A DNA stretch of 64,000 nt, taken from NCBI GenBank assembly GCA_900466575.1, contig UBMP01000012.1, forward strand, positions 46,442 through 110,441. The letters run 5' to 3'. The position numbers and the translations under genes are program-made. The notes under the pieces are model-generated. The model worked only from the letters and a program-made list of their open reading frames with translations. It ran no database searches and was not told the origin of the DNA. Positions 1-10,967 of this stretch are shown here, in pieces (the stretch's first letter is position 1; each line of letters opens with the position of its first letter). This stretch comes from Hyphomicrobiales bacterium (GTDB taxonomy: Bacteria > Pseudomonadota > Alphaproteobacteria > Rhizobiales > Rhizobiaceae).

Positions 1-128
1 AATCGCAGGTGAGGGGGCGGCTTCTCGGCGCGCCCCTCACGTGACCCCCTCACCAAGCCTGCCTCGCCAATCGCTTATCGCTCTTGGGGCAGGCTATCCT
101 CTCCCACAAGGGGAGAGGAGGAGGTGCC
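1..128. repeat. Intergenic palindromic repeat downstream of pntB
   Basis: This GC-rich stretch lies just past the pntB stop codon. It holds a near-perfect hairpin at 98-118 (CCTCTCCC, ACAA loop, GGGGAGAGG) and runs of CCCCTCAC. The same core occurs at 8410-8430, 8557-8577, 35215-35235 and 35318-35338, each time at a gene 3' end. It may act as a transcript end or stabiliser on the minus strand, but there is no clear U-tract. No gene is visible here. The repeat may extend upstream of the window. Confidence 0.6.
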
Positions 129-1562
129 TCAATTGATCAACGGCAGCAGCTTGTTGATCGAGTCCTTCGCGTCGCCGTAATACATCCGCGTATTGTCCTT
201 GTAGAACAGCGGGTTCTCGATGCCCGAGTAACCCGTACCCTGACCGCGCTTGGACACGAAGACCTGCTTCGCCTTCCACACTTCCAGAACCGGCATGCCG
301 GCGATCGGCGAGTTCGGGTCTTCCTGGGCGGCGGGGTTGACGATGTCGTTCGAGCCGATGACGATGACGACATCCGTGTTCGGGAAGTCGTCGTTGATCT
401 CGTCCATTTCCAGAACGATGTCGTACGGCACCTTGGCTTCGGCGAGCAGCACGTTCATGTGGCCGGGCAGGCGGCCGGCGACCGGGTGGATCGCGAAGCG
501 CACTTCCTTGCCGGCCGCGCGCAGCTTGCGGGTGAGTTCGGAAACCGCACCCTGCGCCTGCGCCACCGCCATGCCGTAGCCCGGCACGATAATGACCGAA
601 TCCGCATCGTTGAGCGCTGCTGCAACGCCTTCCGTATCGATGGCAACCTGTTCGCCTTCGACCGCCATCGCCGGACCCGTCGTGCCCCCAAAGCCGCCGA
701 GGATGACCGAGATGAAGGAGCGGTTCATCGCCTTGCACATGATGTAGGAGAGGATCGCGCCCGAGGAACCGACCAGCGCGCCGACGACGATCAGCAGGTC
801 GTTCGACAGCGAGAAGCCGATGGCCGCTGCGGCCCAGCCCGAATAGGAGTTCAGCATCGATACCACGACCGGCATGTCGGCGCCGCCGATGCCCATGATC
901 AGGTGATAGCCGATGAAGAGCGCTGCCAGCGTCATGATGACAATGGCAAGCGTCGAACCGGACGAGAGATAGAAGAAGAGCATGACGAGCGAGATGATCG
1001 CCGCCGCCGCGTTGAGCACATGGCCGCCGGGCAGCTTCTTCGCCTTGCCATCCACCTTGCCGGCGAGCTTGCCGAAGGCGATGATCGAGCCGGTGAAGGT
1101 CACGGCGCCAATGAAGATGCCGAGGAAGGTCTCGACGCGCAGGATGTTGATCTCGACCGGGGTCTTGTGCGCAATCACGGCGGCAAAGCCGGTCAGCGCA
1201 TGACGCGTCGCCTCATCCATGCCGGCAAGCCGGATCATCTCGATATGCGTGTTGAAGCCGATGAGCACTGCCGCCAGACCGACGAGCGAATGCATGGCAG
1301 CCACAAGCTGCGGCATTTCGGTCATCTGCACGCGCTGGGCGACAACCCAGCCGATGGCGCCGCCGATGACGATCATCACCAGCGAAATCAGCCAGTTGCC
1401 TGCGCCGGGGCCATAAAGCGTGGCGAGCACAGCAAGCGCCATGCCGACAATGCCGTACCAGACCGCGCGCTTGGCGCTTTCCTGGCCCGAAAGTCCGCCC
1501 AGCGACTGGATGAAGAGGACGGCTGCGACCACATAGGCCGCCGTGGTAAATCCATATTCCAT
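129..1562 (-). CDS. pntB: NAD(P) transhydrogenase subunit beta
   Basis: This 477-residue inner-membrane protein is the beta subunit of the proton-translocating transhydrogenase, which uses the proton gradient to reduce NADP+ with NADH. The first ~260 residues are a series of hydrophobic helices (domain II). The C-terminal ~190 residues form the NADP(H)-binding domain III, with the family motif [10 protein letters not shown] near residue 330. Length matches the E. coli type (about 460). The ATG at 1562 has a strong GGGGGAGGG ribosome site. The gene follows pntA on the same strand by 17 bases, so the two are surely cotranscribed. Identification is secure. Confidence 0.96.
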   Translation of the reverse strand: MEYGFTTAAYVVAAVLFIQSLGGLSGQESAKRAVWYGIVGMALAVLATLYGPGAGNWLISLVMIVIGGAIGWVVAQRVQMTEMPQLVAAMHSLVGLAAVLIGFNTHIEMIRLAGMDEATRHALTGFAAVIAHKTPVEINILRVETFLGIFIGAVTFTGSIIAFGKLAGKVDGKAKKLPGGHVLNAAAAIISLVMLFFYLSSGSTLAIVIMTLAALFIGYHLIMGIGGADMPVVVSMLNSYSGWAAAAIGFSLSNDLLIVVGALVGSSGAILSYIMCKAMNRSFISVILGGFGGTTGPAMAVEGEQVAIDTEGVAAALNDADSVIIVPGYGMAVAQAQGAVSELTRKLRAAGKEVRFAIHPVAGRLPGHMNVLLAEAKVPYDIVLEMDEINDDFPNTDVVIVIGSNDIVNPAAQEDPNSPIAGMPVLEVWKAKQVFVSKRGQGTGYSGIENPLFYKDNTRMYYGDAKDSINKLLPLIN

Positions 1563-1579
1563 GTTTCAGCCCTCCCCCG

Positions 1580-3154
1580 TCACGACTTCTGGAACATCGC
1601 GAGCATGCGCCGCGTGACCATGAACCCGCCGAAAATGTTGATCCCCGCCATGAAGACGGAAACCGCCCCGAGAAGCATCACCAGCCAGCTCCCGGAGCCG
1701 ATCTGCATCAGCGCGCCGAGAATGATGATGGAGGAGATTGCGTTCGTGACCGCCATCAGCGGCGTGTGCAGCGAATGCGACACGTTCCAGATGACCTGGA
1801 AGCCGACGAAGCAGGCGAGCACGAAAACGATGAAATGCGACATGAAGCTCGCCGGCGCGAAGAGCCCGGCCAGCAGGATCAGCGCCCCGCCAATCACCAG
1901 CAGGCCGACCTGCTGCTTGGTCTGCGCCTTGAAGGCGGCCGCTTCCGCAGCCCGCTTTTCTTCCGGCGTCAGTTCCTTGGCCTTTTCCTTCGGCTTCTGC
2001 GCCGCGATCGCCTGGATCTTCGGCGGCGGCGGGGGATAAGTGATCTCGCCCTGATAGGTGACGGTCGCGCCACGGATCACGTCGTCTTCCATATTGTGGA
2101 AGAGAGCGCCATCCTTCTTCGGCGTCAGGTCCGTCATCATGTGGCGGATATTGGTCGAATAGAGCGTCGAGGACTGCGCGGCCATGCGGCTCGGAAAATC
2201 CGTGTAGCCGATCACGGTCACGCCGTTGTCGGAGACGATCTTCTGGTCCGGAACCGTGAGGTCGCAGTTGCCGCCGCGCTCGGCCGCGAGGTCGACGATG
2301 ACCGAGCCCGGCTTCATCATGGCGACCATGTCGGCGAGCCAGAGCTTCGGCGCATCGCGGCCGGGAATCAGCGCCGTCGTGATGACAATATCGATGTCCG
2401 GGGCGATCTCGCGGAACTTCTTCAGCTGCGCCTCGCGGAACTCCGGCGAGGAGGGAGCCGCATAGCCGCCTGTCGCCGCGCCGTCCTGTGCGGGACCAGC
2501 AAAGTCGAGGAAGACGAAATTAGCACCCATGGATTCGATCTGCTCGGCCACTTCCGGGCGAACGTCGAAGGCATAGGTGATCGCGCCGAGCGACACGGAG
2601 GTGCCGACAGCGGCCAGACCGGCAACGCCGGCGCCGATGACCAGAACCTTGGCCGGCGGGATCTTGCCGGCGGCCGTCACCTGACCGGTGAAGAAGCGGC
2701 CGAAATTGTTGCCGGCCTCGATCACCGCGCGATAGCCGGCGATATTGGCCATGGAGGACAGCGCATCCATCTTCTGGGCGCGCGAAATGCGCGGCACCAT
2801 GTCCATGGCGATCACATTCGCGCCCGTGCTCTTGGCCTGCTCCAGCAGGTCCTTGTTCTGCGCGGGATAGAAGAAGGAGATCAGCGTCTTGCCGGGGGCG
2901 AGTTTGGAAACTTCGTCGGCGAGCGGCGGGCGCACCTTGGCGATCACGTCGGCCTGCGCATAGAGCGCATCGGCCGTGTCGACCACCGTCACGCCCGCGG
3001 CGCGATAAAGGTCATCGGAAAAGCCGGCGGACTTGCCCGCCCCGCTTTCGATCACGCATTGATATCCGAGTTTCTGTAGCTGGGTGGCGCTGTCAGGCGT
3101 CATCGCGACGCGCGCCTCTCCCTCAAGCCGTTCCCGTGGCGAACCAATCAGCAT
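1580..3154 (-). CDS. pntA: NAD(P) transhydrogenase subunit alpha (fused form)
   Basis: This 524-residue protein carries the NAD(H)-binding domain I. The opening [20 protein letters not shown] is diagnostic, and the mobile-loop signature around [19 protein letters not shown] and a GAGVAGLAA nucleotide-binding turn follow. After a proline-rich linker (YPPPPPKIQ) and a charged helix come about four transmembrane segments. Many alphaproteobacteria split this into pntAA and pntAB; here the two are one chain, as in E. coli. The frame stays open further upstream, but the ATG at 3154 is preceded by AGGAGG and begins at the conserved N-terminus. Cytoplasmic and membrane location, partner PntB. Confidence 0.95.
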   Translation of the reverse strand: MLIGSPRERLEGEARVAMTPDSATQLQKLGYQCVIESGAGKSAGFSDDLYRAAGVTVVDTADALYAQADVIAKVRPPLADEVSKLAPGKTLISFFYPAQNKDLLEQAKSTGANVIAMDMVPRISRAQKMDALSSMANIAGYRAVIEAGNNFGRFFTGQVTAAGKIPPAKVLVIGAGVAGLAAVGTSVSLGAITYAFDVRPEVAEQIESMGANFVFLDFAGPAQDGAATGGYAAPSSPEFREAQLKKFREIAPDIDIVITTALIPGRDAPKLWLADMVAMMKPGSVIVDLAAERGGNCDLTVPDQKIVSDNGVTVIGYTDFPSRMAAQSSTLYSTNIRHMMTDLTPKKDGALFHNMEDDVIRGATVTYQGEITYPPPPPKIQAIAAQKPKEKAKELTPEEKRAAEAAAFKAQTKQQVGLLVIGGALILLAGLFAPASFMSHFIVFVLACFVGFQVIWNVSHSLHTPLMAVTNAISSIIILGALMQIGSGSWLVMLLGAVSVFMAGINIFGGFMVTRRMLAMFQKS

Positions 3155-3526
3155 CGTAAGTCCTCCTGCCCTGCGCTGGAAACATCTTCTCGGACGGCGC
3201 CCCTGCCGTCTTAAATTTTTGAACGCAGTTCGACTTGGTTTAAGCAGGGAACGGTGTAGCATGCAACTCCGCTGACCACGAATCCGGTACTCTGTCGCGA
3301 ATCTGAGACGGTGTTTCCCACGCACATCAACAGGCCGCAGGCCCGGCGGTAAACTTGGAAGCGGTTTGAATTGAAGTGCTTAGCGCCGGTGATCCCGTAC
3401 CGTTCCGCACTCTGCAGAAGCGACCGGCACAAACGGATTGCCGGTATAAATTTTTGAAATCGAAATCAGAATACTGATTTAATTCGATTTAAATTATAAC
3501 GCGGTCTTACCGAAAATTCGGTTATA
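3155..3526. other. Non-coding gap upstream of pntAB with two inverted repeats
   Basis: No convincing gene lies in these 372 bases. Two dyads stand out. AAATCAG-AATA-CTGATTT at 3463-3480 is flanked by outer arms AAATCG (3457-3462) and CGATTT (3485-3490). ACCGAA-AA-TTCGGT lies at 3509-3522, directly after the stop of the upstream acetyltransferase gene. The second may end that transcript weakly. The first could be a regulator site for pntAB or part of the same terminator. I could not pick out a convincing -35/-10 pair. Confidence 0.5.
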
Positions 3527-4048
3527 TTATAGCGTCAGCGTCTTGTGGTAGAATGTCGTGTCGCAAGGGCGGCCATCCGGGAAGAGCGCGTAACCGGGAA
3601 TCACCCCCGCCCGGCTCCACCCCAGATGTTCGTAGATTTGCTCTGCCGGCTCGCCCGTGGCCGTATCCAGCACGAGCAGGCTGCGTCCGCGCGCCGCCGC
3701 CTCCCGTTCCGCCGCATCCATCAGATGCCGCGACAATCCCCGGCCGCGCTGATGCGGATGCACCATCAGTTTCTTGATGTCGGCACGATGAGGCTGGTTC
3801 GGCGGCATGGCGACGCCGATCTGAACGGAACCGACGACGTGCCCCGCCTCCTCCAGGGCCAGCAGCACGATATCGCCGCGCCCGACTGCCTCGGCCACGC
3901 CGCACCAGTAAATCTCGGCGTCTTCAGGCGGGAAAGGCAGCATGTAGCCCATGGACGCGCCGCCGCGCACCGTTTCCGAAAACAGGTCGCTGAGGTCTCG
4001 AAGCGCGGCAAGGGTCGCGGTTTTGTCGAGAATGCGGATATCGGGCAT
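3527..4048 (-). CDS. GNAT family N-acetyltransferase
   Basis: This 173-residue protein has the acetyl-CoA-binding GNAT fold. The central part reads VVGSVQIGVAMPPN (beta 4), followed by the pyrophosphate-binding turn HPHQRGRGLSRHLMDAAE around residues 98-115, then LLVLDTATGEPAEQIYEHLGW. The substrate is not evident. It starts two bases after the stop of the XRE-cupin regulator gene, so the pair forms one operon, and the acetyltransferase is probably the target of that regulator. XRE-cupin regulators paired with GNAT enzymes are common in Rhizobiales. Confidence 0.88.
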   Translation of the reverse strand: MPDIRILDKTATLAALRDLSDLFSETVRGGASMGYMLPFPPEDAEIYWCGVAEAVGRGDIVLLALEEAGHVVGSVQIGVAMPPNQPHRADIKKLMVHPHQRGRGLSRHLMDAAEREAAARGRSLLVLDTATGEPAEQIYEHLGWSRAGVIPGYALFPDGRPCDTTFYHKTLTL

Positions 4049-4050
4049 GG

Positions 4051-4623
4051 TCAGCTCTTTCTCAGGATCACGGCGTAACGGCAGGGTGCAGAGGCGGGAT
4101 TTTCAAACACCGTGCCTTGATTCAATGTCATGTGCAGGCAATCGCCCGTCTCCAACTCATGCCGTGCCCCGTCGCATTCCATGATGAGCCGGCCCTCAAG
4201 CAGCCAGACATATTGTTCCACGGCAGGGTCGGCGAGGACGGGAGGCATGGCGGCGCGGGCACCCGTCGGGAGCGTCACATCGACAAGATCGGTGGCGATC
4301 GCAAATCCCGCCGGCGACACGGCGCGGCGGACGTAGCCTGTCTCTGGATCGCGCCACACCGGCTGCTCGGCAAGGCGCCGCATGGGCGAGGGCGCCTCCG
4401 ATGCGTTCGCAAAGAAACCCGACAAGGTTTCCTTGAGAGGCCCCAACAGCCGCGCCAGCAGCGCCGCCGTCGGACTTGCCTCGCCTCGCTCGATCTTGGA
4501 GATCATGGCCCGGCTGACGCCTGAGGCCGTCGCAAGCTGATCGAGCGTCATTGTGCGATTCTGCCGCAGCGTCTTCAGAGACAGCCCGATCGACTTTTCA
4601 AAATCTTCAGCCAAATTTTCCAT
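4051..4623 (-). CDS. XRE-family regulator with C-terminal cupin domain
   Basis: This 190-residue transcription factor has an N-terminal helix-turn-helix (about residues 12-66; LDQLATASGVSRAMISKIERG). A single-domain cupin follows (about 110-185, with the LLEGRLIMECDGARHELETGDCLHM type of strand pattern) that probably binds a small ligand. The reading frame continues 73 codons upstream, but the ATG at 4623 starts the family-typical N-terminus (MENLAEDFEKSIGLSLKTLR). A dyad at 4635-4648 sits directly before the start. It is cotranscribed with the following GNAT gene. Autoregulation is inferred. Confidence 0.87.
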   Translation of the reverse strand: MENLAEDFEKSIGLSLKTLRQNRTMTLDQLATASGVSRAMISKIERGEASPTAALLARLLGPLKETLSGFFANASEAPSPMRRLAEQPVWRDPETGYVRRAVSPAGFAIATDLVDVTLPTGARAAMPPVLADPAVEQYVWLLEGRLIMECDGARHELETGDCLHMTLNQGTVFENPASAPCRYAVILRKS

Positions 4624-4634
4624 TATAAGAGAAT

Positions 4635-4648
4635 TATAGATTCCTATA
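4635..4648 (-). promoter_or_regulatory. Inverted repeat just upstream of the XRE-cupin gene
   Basis: TATAG-ATTC-CTATA is a perfect 5-bp dyad ending 12 bases before the start codon. On the minus strand a TTGACT lies upstream and a TATAAT overlaps the dyad, but the spacing (14) is too short for a clean sigma-70 promoter. The predicted leader would be very short. A self-repression operator for the XRE-cupin protein is the simplest reading. Confidence 0.4.
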
Positions 4649-4797
4649 GTGGAGTCAAGCGGGTTTGTAACCGACTTCAGGGAAACCGGGGCAGATATCT
4701 CGCAAGACTTCCCCGGCGTGTTGAAGCGCATAAGCGAGCAGCATAGTCTGCGGCAGGAAGGCGAAAGCAGGAAGACGGCGATAGAGGGAGAGGTGAT

Positions 4798-5169
4798 ATG
4801 CAGCATACCAGGCATTTGGAGCTGCGGTGGTCGATCACGCAACGGCTCCTCGGCCCCTGCCGCAGATCGTTTCTCTGGTTGCTCGTCGCTCCGGCGGTGA
4901 TTGTTGTCGCGTTACCGCAAACATCTCATGCCGACGAAGGCCGGCCCCTTGCAGCGTCGCAGGCGACCATCGAATTCGTTGGCCGTCGCGAGCCCGGAAA
5001 CCGCACCGTCGCGCGAAGCTGTCGGTTTAACAAGCAGGCCTATGCCGAAGGCGCCTTGATATCCTGCTCCATGGATCCTGATGCCGGCAAGGGCTGCCCG
5101 CTGGGGCTTCCGTTTTCAAGATGGTCCTGCTCAAACGGAAGATGGGCCCCTTACGGAGCCCACCGATAG
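4798..5169 (+). CDS. Small secreted or membrane-anchored protein, unknown
   Basis: This 123-residue protein has a good ribosome site (GGGAGAGG, 5-6 bases before ATG). A basic N-terminus leads into a hydrophobic segment (about residues 25-42), ending at a possible signal-peptidase site near ASHADEG. The mature part holds the phrase RFNKQAYAEGALISC, which recalls the small DUF1496-type periplasmic proteins. Three further cysteines in the last 40 residues suggest disulfides. Function is unknown. It points toward the outer-membrane protein gene on the other strand, 25 bases away. Confidence 0.6.
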   Translation: MQHTRHLELRWSITQRLLGPCRRSFLWLLVAPAVIVVALPQTSHADEGRPLAASQATIEFVGRREPGNRTVARSCRFNKQAYAEGALISCSMDPDAGKGCPLGLPFSRWSCSNGRWAPYGAHR

Positions 5170-5194
5170 CCTCTTTGCGCGAACCGGCCGGTTG

Positions 5195-6052
5195 TCAGAA
5201 CGCGAAGCCGAGACCCACCTTCAGCGCCACGGTGGATGTCCGGCTGTCCGGCTCGAATGTGCTGTCGATCGACGAAACGGCAGAGCGCCCATAATTGAAG
5301 TTGGTATAATCGACCGAAACATTCGCATGAATAGTATCCGTGATCGCGCGGTCGACCGAAGCGCCGACCATATAGATCGCCGAATTGCCCAGCTTGTAGG
5401 TCTGCGGCGTGATGGCCGCGCCGCCCGCCGTTGCGGTGGTCTTCATGCTGGCTGCGAAGGTCGAGCCGATGAGGCCGTTGACACCCAGCACCCAGCCCGG
5501 CGCCGGGGAATACTGCGCCAGCAGACCGCCGCCGACATAACCGTGCGAATAGTCCTCACGATAACCGCCCGCTCCGGTGACATCACGACGCCACTGGCGA
5601 GCGCCAAGTCCGAGATAGGGTGTCAGCATGAACGCGTCGCTGACCTCGAAGCCTTTGCCGATGCGGAAATCCTCGTTGTAAATCTCGGCATTGTCGCGCT
5701 GGCGCAGATCGCCATAGTTGCCGCCGATGAACGAGCCCACATAGTCGCTATTGCCCTTGTTCCACGACAAACTGCCATAGAGATAGAGGTTCGAGAGGCC
5801 GAGGTCGCCCATCATAGAGCCCGAGAGGGAGAGACCCGGCTGCCAGCCGCGCTCGCTGTCGAGCGGTGTGGAACCGCTGGATTCCAGATAGTCGAGATAG
5901 GCCCCGCTCAAATCGAGGGTCACCTGGTTATTGGCCTTCACAATGTCGCTCCGCGTGCCGCGCAGCGCAAAATCGTCCCCGGCCATCGCCGTTGATAACG
6001 TCCCGACGCAGGCAAATCCCGTCGCCAGCAGAAGTGCCAGATGCTTCTTCAT
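5195..6052 (-). CDS. Outer-membrane beta-barrel protein
   Basis: This 285-residue protein has a signal peptide (MKKHLALLLATGFACVGTLSTAMA) and then a string of amphipathic strands rich in Gly, Tyr and Asp. It ends in the classic terminal phenylalanine (VALKVGLGFAF) recognised by the Bam machinery. The repeated pattern of strand, turn and aromatic girdle points to a small barrel with roughly ten to twelve strands. The ATG at 6052 is chosen because it begins the signal peptide; 17 codons upstream remain open. I cannot assign a ligand. The intergenic region to its 5' side is AT-rich and probably holds its promoter. Confidence 0.75.
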   Translation of the reverse strand: MKKHLALLLATGFACVGTLSTAMAGDDFALRGTRSDIVKANNQVTLDLSGAYLDYLESSGSTPLDSERGWQPGLSLSGSMMGDLGLSNLYLYGSLSWNKGNSDYVGSFIGGNYGDLRQRDNAEIYNEDFRIGKGFEVSDAFMLTPYLGLGARQWRRDVTGAGGYREDYSHGYVGGGLLAQYSPAPGWVLGVNGLIGSTFAASMKTTATAGGAAITPQTYKLGNSAIYMVGASVDRAITDTIHANVSVDYTNFNYGRSAVSSIDSTFEPDSRTSTVALKVGLGFAF

Positions 6053-6220
6053 GTCACAACCCCAAGTCGAATCAACGGACCGCCCGCTGAATATGCGGCG
6101 CATCGTCGAAAGTTATGATGAATGAATTCCTAACTGGCGATCCCGGTCCGAAGATTTAATATTCCGGTAATGTGACGCTTGTCTGATGGACGGTATGCCG
6201 CCTTCCAAAAGATGTGGCGC

Positions 6221-8359
6221 TCAGCGGTTCCGCCGCAACCCGGCAATATCCCCCAGCACGGCATTGGCTGCCGCCATCACATTCGAGCCGGGCCCGAAGA
6301 TTTCGGCGACACCGGCATCGCGGAGGAACTGGTAGTCCTGCTCCGGGATGACGCCGCCGGCGACGACGATGATATCGTCCGCGCCCTTTTCCTTGAGCTT
6401 GGCGATCAGTTCCGGGATCAGCGTCTTGTGACCCGCTGCGAGCGAGGAGACGCCGATGACGTCCACCTTTTTGCCGATTGCCTTATCGGCAACTTCCGTC
6501 GGCGTTTCGAACATGTCGGTAAGGTCCACCCGGAAGCCCATGTCGGCAAAGGCGGTGGCGATCACCTTCGCGCCGCGATCGTGGCCGTCCTGGCCCATCT
6601 TGGCGACGAGGATTGACGGCTCCGTGCCGCGCTCCGCCTTGAAGGCCTCGATCTTGGCACGAATCGCCTTGTATTCCGCATCTTCCTGATAGGCATCGGC
6701 ATAGACGCCGGAAATGACGCGGGTGGAGGCATGATGGCGCGAGAAGGCGCGCTCCATGGCATCGGAAATCTCGCCGAGCGAGGCGCGGGCGCGGGCTGCC
6801 TCCACGGCGGCGGAGAGCAGATTGCCCTGACCCGAGGCGGCAACCTTTTCTAGCGCCTTGAGTGCTGCCTCGACCGTCTTGGGGTCGCGTGTTTCGCGGA
6901 TGCGGGTCAGGCGCGCGATCTGGCTCGCGCGAACCTTCGCATTGTCGATCTCGAGGATGTCCACCGAGGGCTCGTTTTCCAGCCGGAACTTGTTGACGCC
7001 GACGATGACGTCCTCGCCCCGGTCGATGCGCGCCTGCTTGCGCGTGGCGGCTTCCTCAATGCGCATCTTCGGCAGGCCCTGTTCGACAGCCTTGGTCATG
7101 CCACCCAGGCTTTCGACCTCCTGGATCATGGACCACGCCTCTTCGGCGAGCTGCGCCGTCAGCGCCTCGACATAATAGGAGCCGCCGAGCGGATCCACGA
7201 CATTGGTCACGCCGGTCTCATGCTGGAGGATGAGCTGCGTGTTGCGGGCGATGCGGGCGGAAAACTCCGTCGGTAGCGCAATCGCCTCGTCGAAGGAATT
7301 GGTATGCAGCGATTGCGTACCGCCCAGCACGGCGGCGAGCGCCTCATAGGCGGTGCGGACGACGTTGTTATAGGGGTCCTGCTCGGTCAGCGACACGCCA
7401 GACGTCTGGCAATGCGTGCGCAGCATCTTCGAGCGTTCCGACTTGGCGCCGAAATCCGTCATGATCTTCGACCAGAGCTGGCGCGCGGCGCGCAGCTTGG
7501 CGGCTTCCATGAAGATATTCATGCCGATGCAGAAGAAGAAGGAGAGCCGGCCGGCGAAGTCGTCGACATCGAGCCCCTTCTTCATCGCCGCGCGGACATA
7601 TTCCATACCGTCGGCGAGTGTATAGGCGAGTTCCTGGCTGAGCGTCGCGCCGGCTTCCTGCATGTGATAGCCGGAAATGGAGATGGAATTGAACTTCGGC
7701 ATCTCCTTTGCCGTGAACTCGATGATATCGGCCACGATCCGCATCGAGGGTTCCGGCGGGTAGATATAGGTGTTGCGGACCATGAACTCCTTGAGAATGT
7801 CGTTCTGGACCGTGCCCGTCAGCTTGGCGCGCGGCACGCCCTGTTCTTCGCCGGCGACGATGAACATGGCCAGCACCGGAATGATCGCGCCGTTCATGGT
7901 CATGGACACGCTCATTTCGCCAAGCGGAATCCCGTCGAACAGGATCTTCATGTCCTCGACACTGTCGATCGCCACGCCCGCCTTGCCGACATCGCCGACC
8001 ACGCGCGGGTGATCGCTGTCATAGCCGCGATGGGTGGCGAGGTCGAAGGCGACGGAGAGGCCCTTCTGCCCGGCCGCGAGGTTGCGGCGATAGAAGGCGT
8101 TGGACTCTTCCGCCGTCGAGAAGCCCGCATATTGCCGGATCGTCCAGGGCTGGCCCGCATACATGGTGGCACGTACGCCGCGCGTGAACGGGGCGATGCC
8201 GGGGAGCGCGGTGGCGGCGTCGGCGGGCAGGTCATCGGCCGTGTAGAGCGGCTTCAGGGTGATGCCTTCGGGCATTTCCTTGTTCAGCGTCGATGGGTCC
8301 GCGCCCTTGAGTTCCTTTGAAGCGAGAGGGAGCCATGCAGAATTGATCGTCTTCGTCAT
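6221..8359 (-). CDS. mcm: Methylmalonyl-CoA mutase, B12-dependent
   Basis: This 712-residue cytoplasmic enzyme converts methylmalonyl-CoA to succinyl-CoA with adenosylcobalamin. The N-terminal TIM-barrel domain has family phrases such as [20 protein letters not shown] and [18 protein letters not shown]. The C-terminal ~130 residues are the cobalamin domain, with the D-x-H-x-x-G signature (GQDGHDRG, His593 as lower axial ligand) and the downstream AGG and GPGSNV elements. It is the single-chain homodimer form. A GAGGAGACGCC ribosome site precedes ATG 8359. It lies downstream of pccA, and the gap between them is a hairpin-rich repeat. In rhizobia this gene is also called bhbA or scpA. Confidence 0.96.
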   Translation of the reverse strand: MTKTINSAWLPLASKELKGADPSTLNKEMPEGITLKPLYTADDLPADAATALPGIAPFTRGVRATMYAGQPWTIRQYAGFSTAEESNAFYRRNLAAGQKGLSVAFDLATHRGYDSDHPRVVGDVGKAGVAIDSVEDMKILFDGIPLGEMSVSMTMNGAIIPVLAMFIVAGEEQGVPRAKLTGTVQNDILKEFMVRNTYIYPPEPSMRIVADIIEFTAKEMPKFNSISISGYHMQEAGATLSQELAYTLADGMEYVRAAMKKGLDVDDFAGRLSFFFCIGMNIFMEAAKLRAARQLWSKIMTDFGAKSERSKMLRTHCQTSGVSLTEQDPYNNVVRTAYEALAAVLGGTQSLHTNSFDEAIALPTEFSARIARNTQLILQHETGVTNVVDPLGGSYYVEALTAQLAEEAWSMIQEVESLGGMTKAVEQGLPKMRIEEAATRKQARIDRGEDVIVGVNKFRLENEPSVDILEIDNAKVRASQIARLTRIRETRDPKTVEAALKALEKVAASGQGNLLSAAVEAARARASLGEISDAMERAFSRHHASTRVISGVYADAYQEDAEYKAIRAKIEAFKAERGTEPSILVAKMGQDGHDRGAKVIATAFADMGFRVDLTDMFETPTEVADKAIGKKVDVIGVSSLAAGHKTLIPELIAKLKEKGADDIIVVAGGVIPEQDYQFLRDAGVAEIFGPGSNVMAAANAVLGDIAGLRRNR

Positions 8360-8409
8360 TTGAGGCGTCTCCTCGATCCTCGGGTTCGTTCATCAACGCG
8401 CGCCGCCCA

Positions 8410-8577
8410 TCTCCCCCTTTGTGGGGGAGAAAGCGATTTCGATGGCTTAGCCGCAGGCTAAACATCAGAAATCGCAAGAGAGGGGGTTGGGCCGCCGCGG
8501 ACCCCCTCACCTGAAAAATCTAGCGCTTAGCTAAAGCTAAGACGCTGATTTTTCTGCCTCTCCCACAAGGGAAGAGG
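8410..8577. repeat. Composite palindromic repeat between pccA and the mutase gene
   Basis: This element has two outer hairpins of the CTCCC-ACAA-GGGAG family (8410-8430 and 8557-8577). They enclose two longer palindromes of related layout. One spans 8433-8475, with arms GCGATTTC/GAAATCGC and inner arms TTAGCC/GGCTAA. The other spans 8513-8554, with arms GAAAAATC/GATTTTTC and inner arms CTTAGCT/AGCTAAG. It sits in what would be the pccA-mcm transcript, so it could act as an RNA stabiliser, partial terminator or mobile palindrome. No coding potential is visible. Confidence 0.7.
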
Positions 8578-8584
8578 CGAAGCC

Positions 8585-10579
<1,995 letters not shown>

Positions 10580-10584
10580 GCTGT

Positions 10585-10962
10585 CTAGACCTCGAATATG
10601 TCGTCGAACGACTGCGGGAAATTGGCCCGCGCGACGTTCATGTTGATTTTCAGGAGCGCCGTGTAGGACTCCGGATCGAAAGGATGCTCGGCAGGGACGA
10701 CCTCGCGCTTGAACAGGCGCGAGAGCCGGCCGGCATCGAGATTGCCGCGCTCGAAAGGCTCTTCACCGAAATGGTGCCAAAGCGCATGGAGAAAGGCCGC
10801 ATCCGCCAAAGGCTCCGTCTTGTCGGCGGTCATCGGACGCGGCTTTTCGAAGAGCTTGGTGACGCCGCGCGGATTGGCGCGGCGGATGGTGAATTGCCAG
10901 CCGGTTCCCGTCAGGCCTGAGGGGAAACCGCGATGCTTGGTCATTTCGGGAAGCTTGCCCAT
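10585..10962 (-). CDS. Conserved small protein of the propionate operon, unknown
   Basis: I do not recognise this 125-residue soluble protein. It has no signal peptide, no membrane segment and no cysteine cluster. Its C-terminal half (ALWHHFGEEPFERGNLDAGRL and YTALLKINMNVARANFP) looks like a compact helical domain. It is wedged five bases after the glutathione-transferase-like gene and five bases before pccA, so it is certainly translated from the same message. An alternative start is ATG 10944. Tight packing suggests a role tied to propionyl-CoA metabolism or to the neighbouring YghU protein, but this is inference. Confidence 0.7.
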   Translation of the reverse strand: MGKLPEMTKHRGFPSGLTGTGWQFTIRRANPRGVTKLFEKPRPMTADKTEPLADAAFLHALWHHFGEEPFERGNLDAGRLSRLFKREVVPAEHPFDPESYTALLKINMNVARANFPQSFDDIFEV

Positions 10963-10967
10963 GGAGA

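Noticed and set aside
84-2039. 651-codon plus-strand open frame across pntB and pntA
   Set aside because: It is antisense to two clear transhydrogenase genes and its product is Arg/His/Asp-rich low-quality sequence typical of GC-rich shadow frames.
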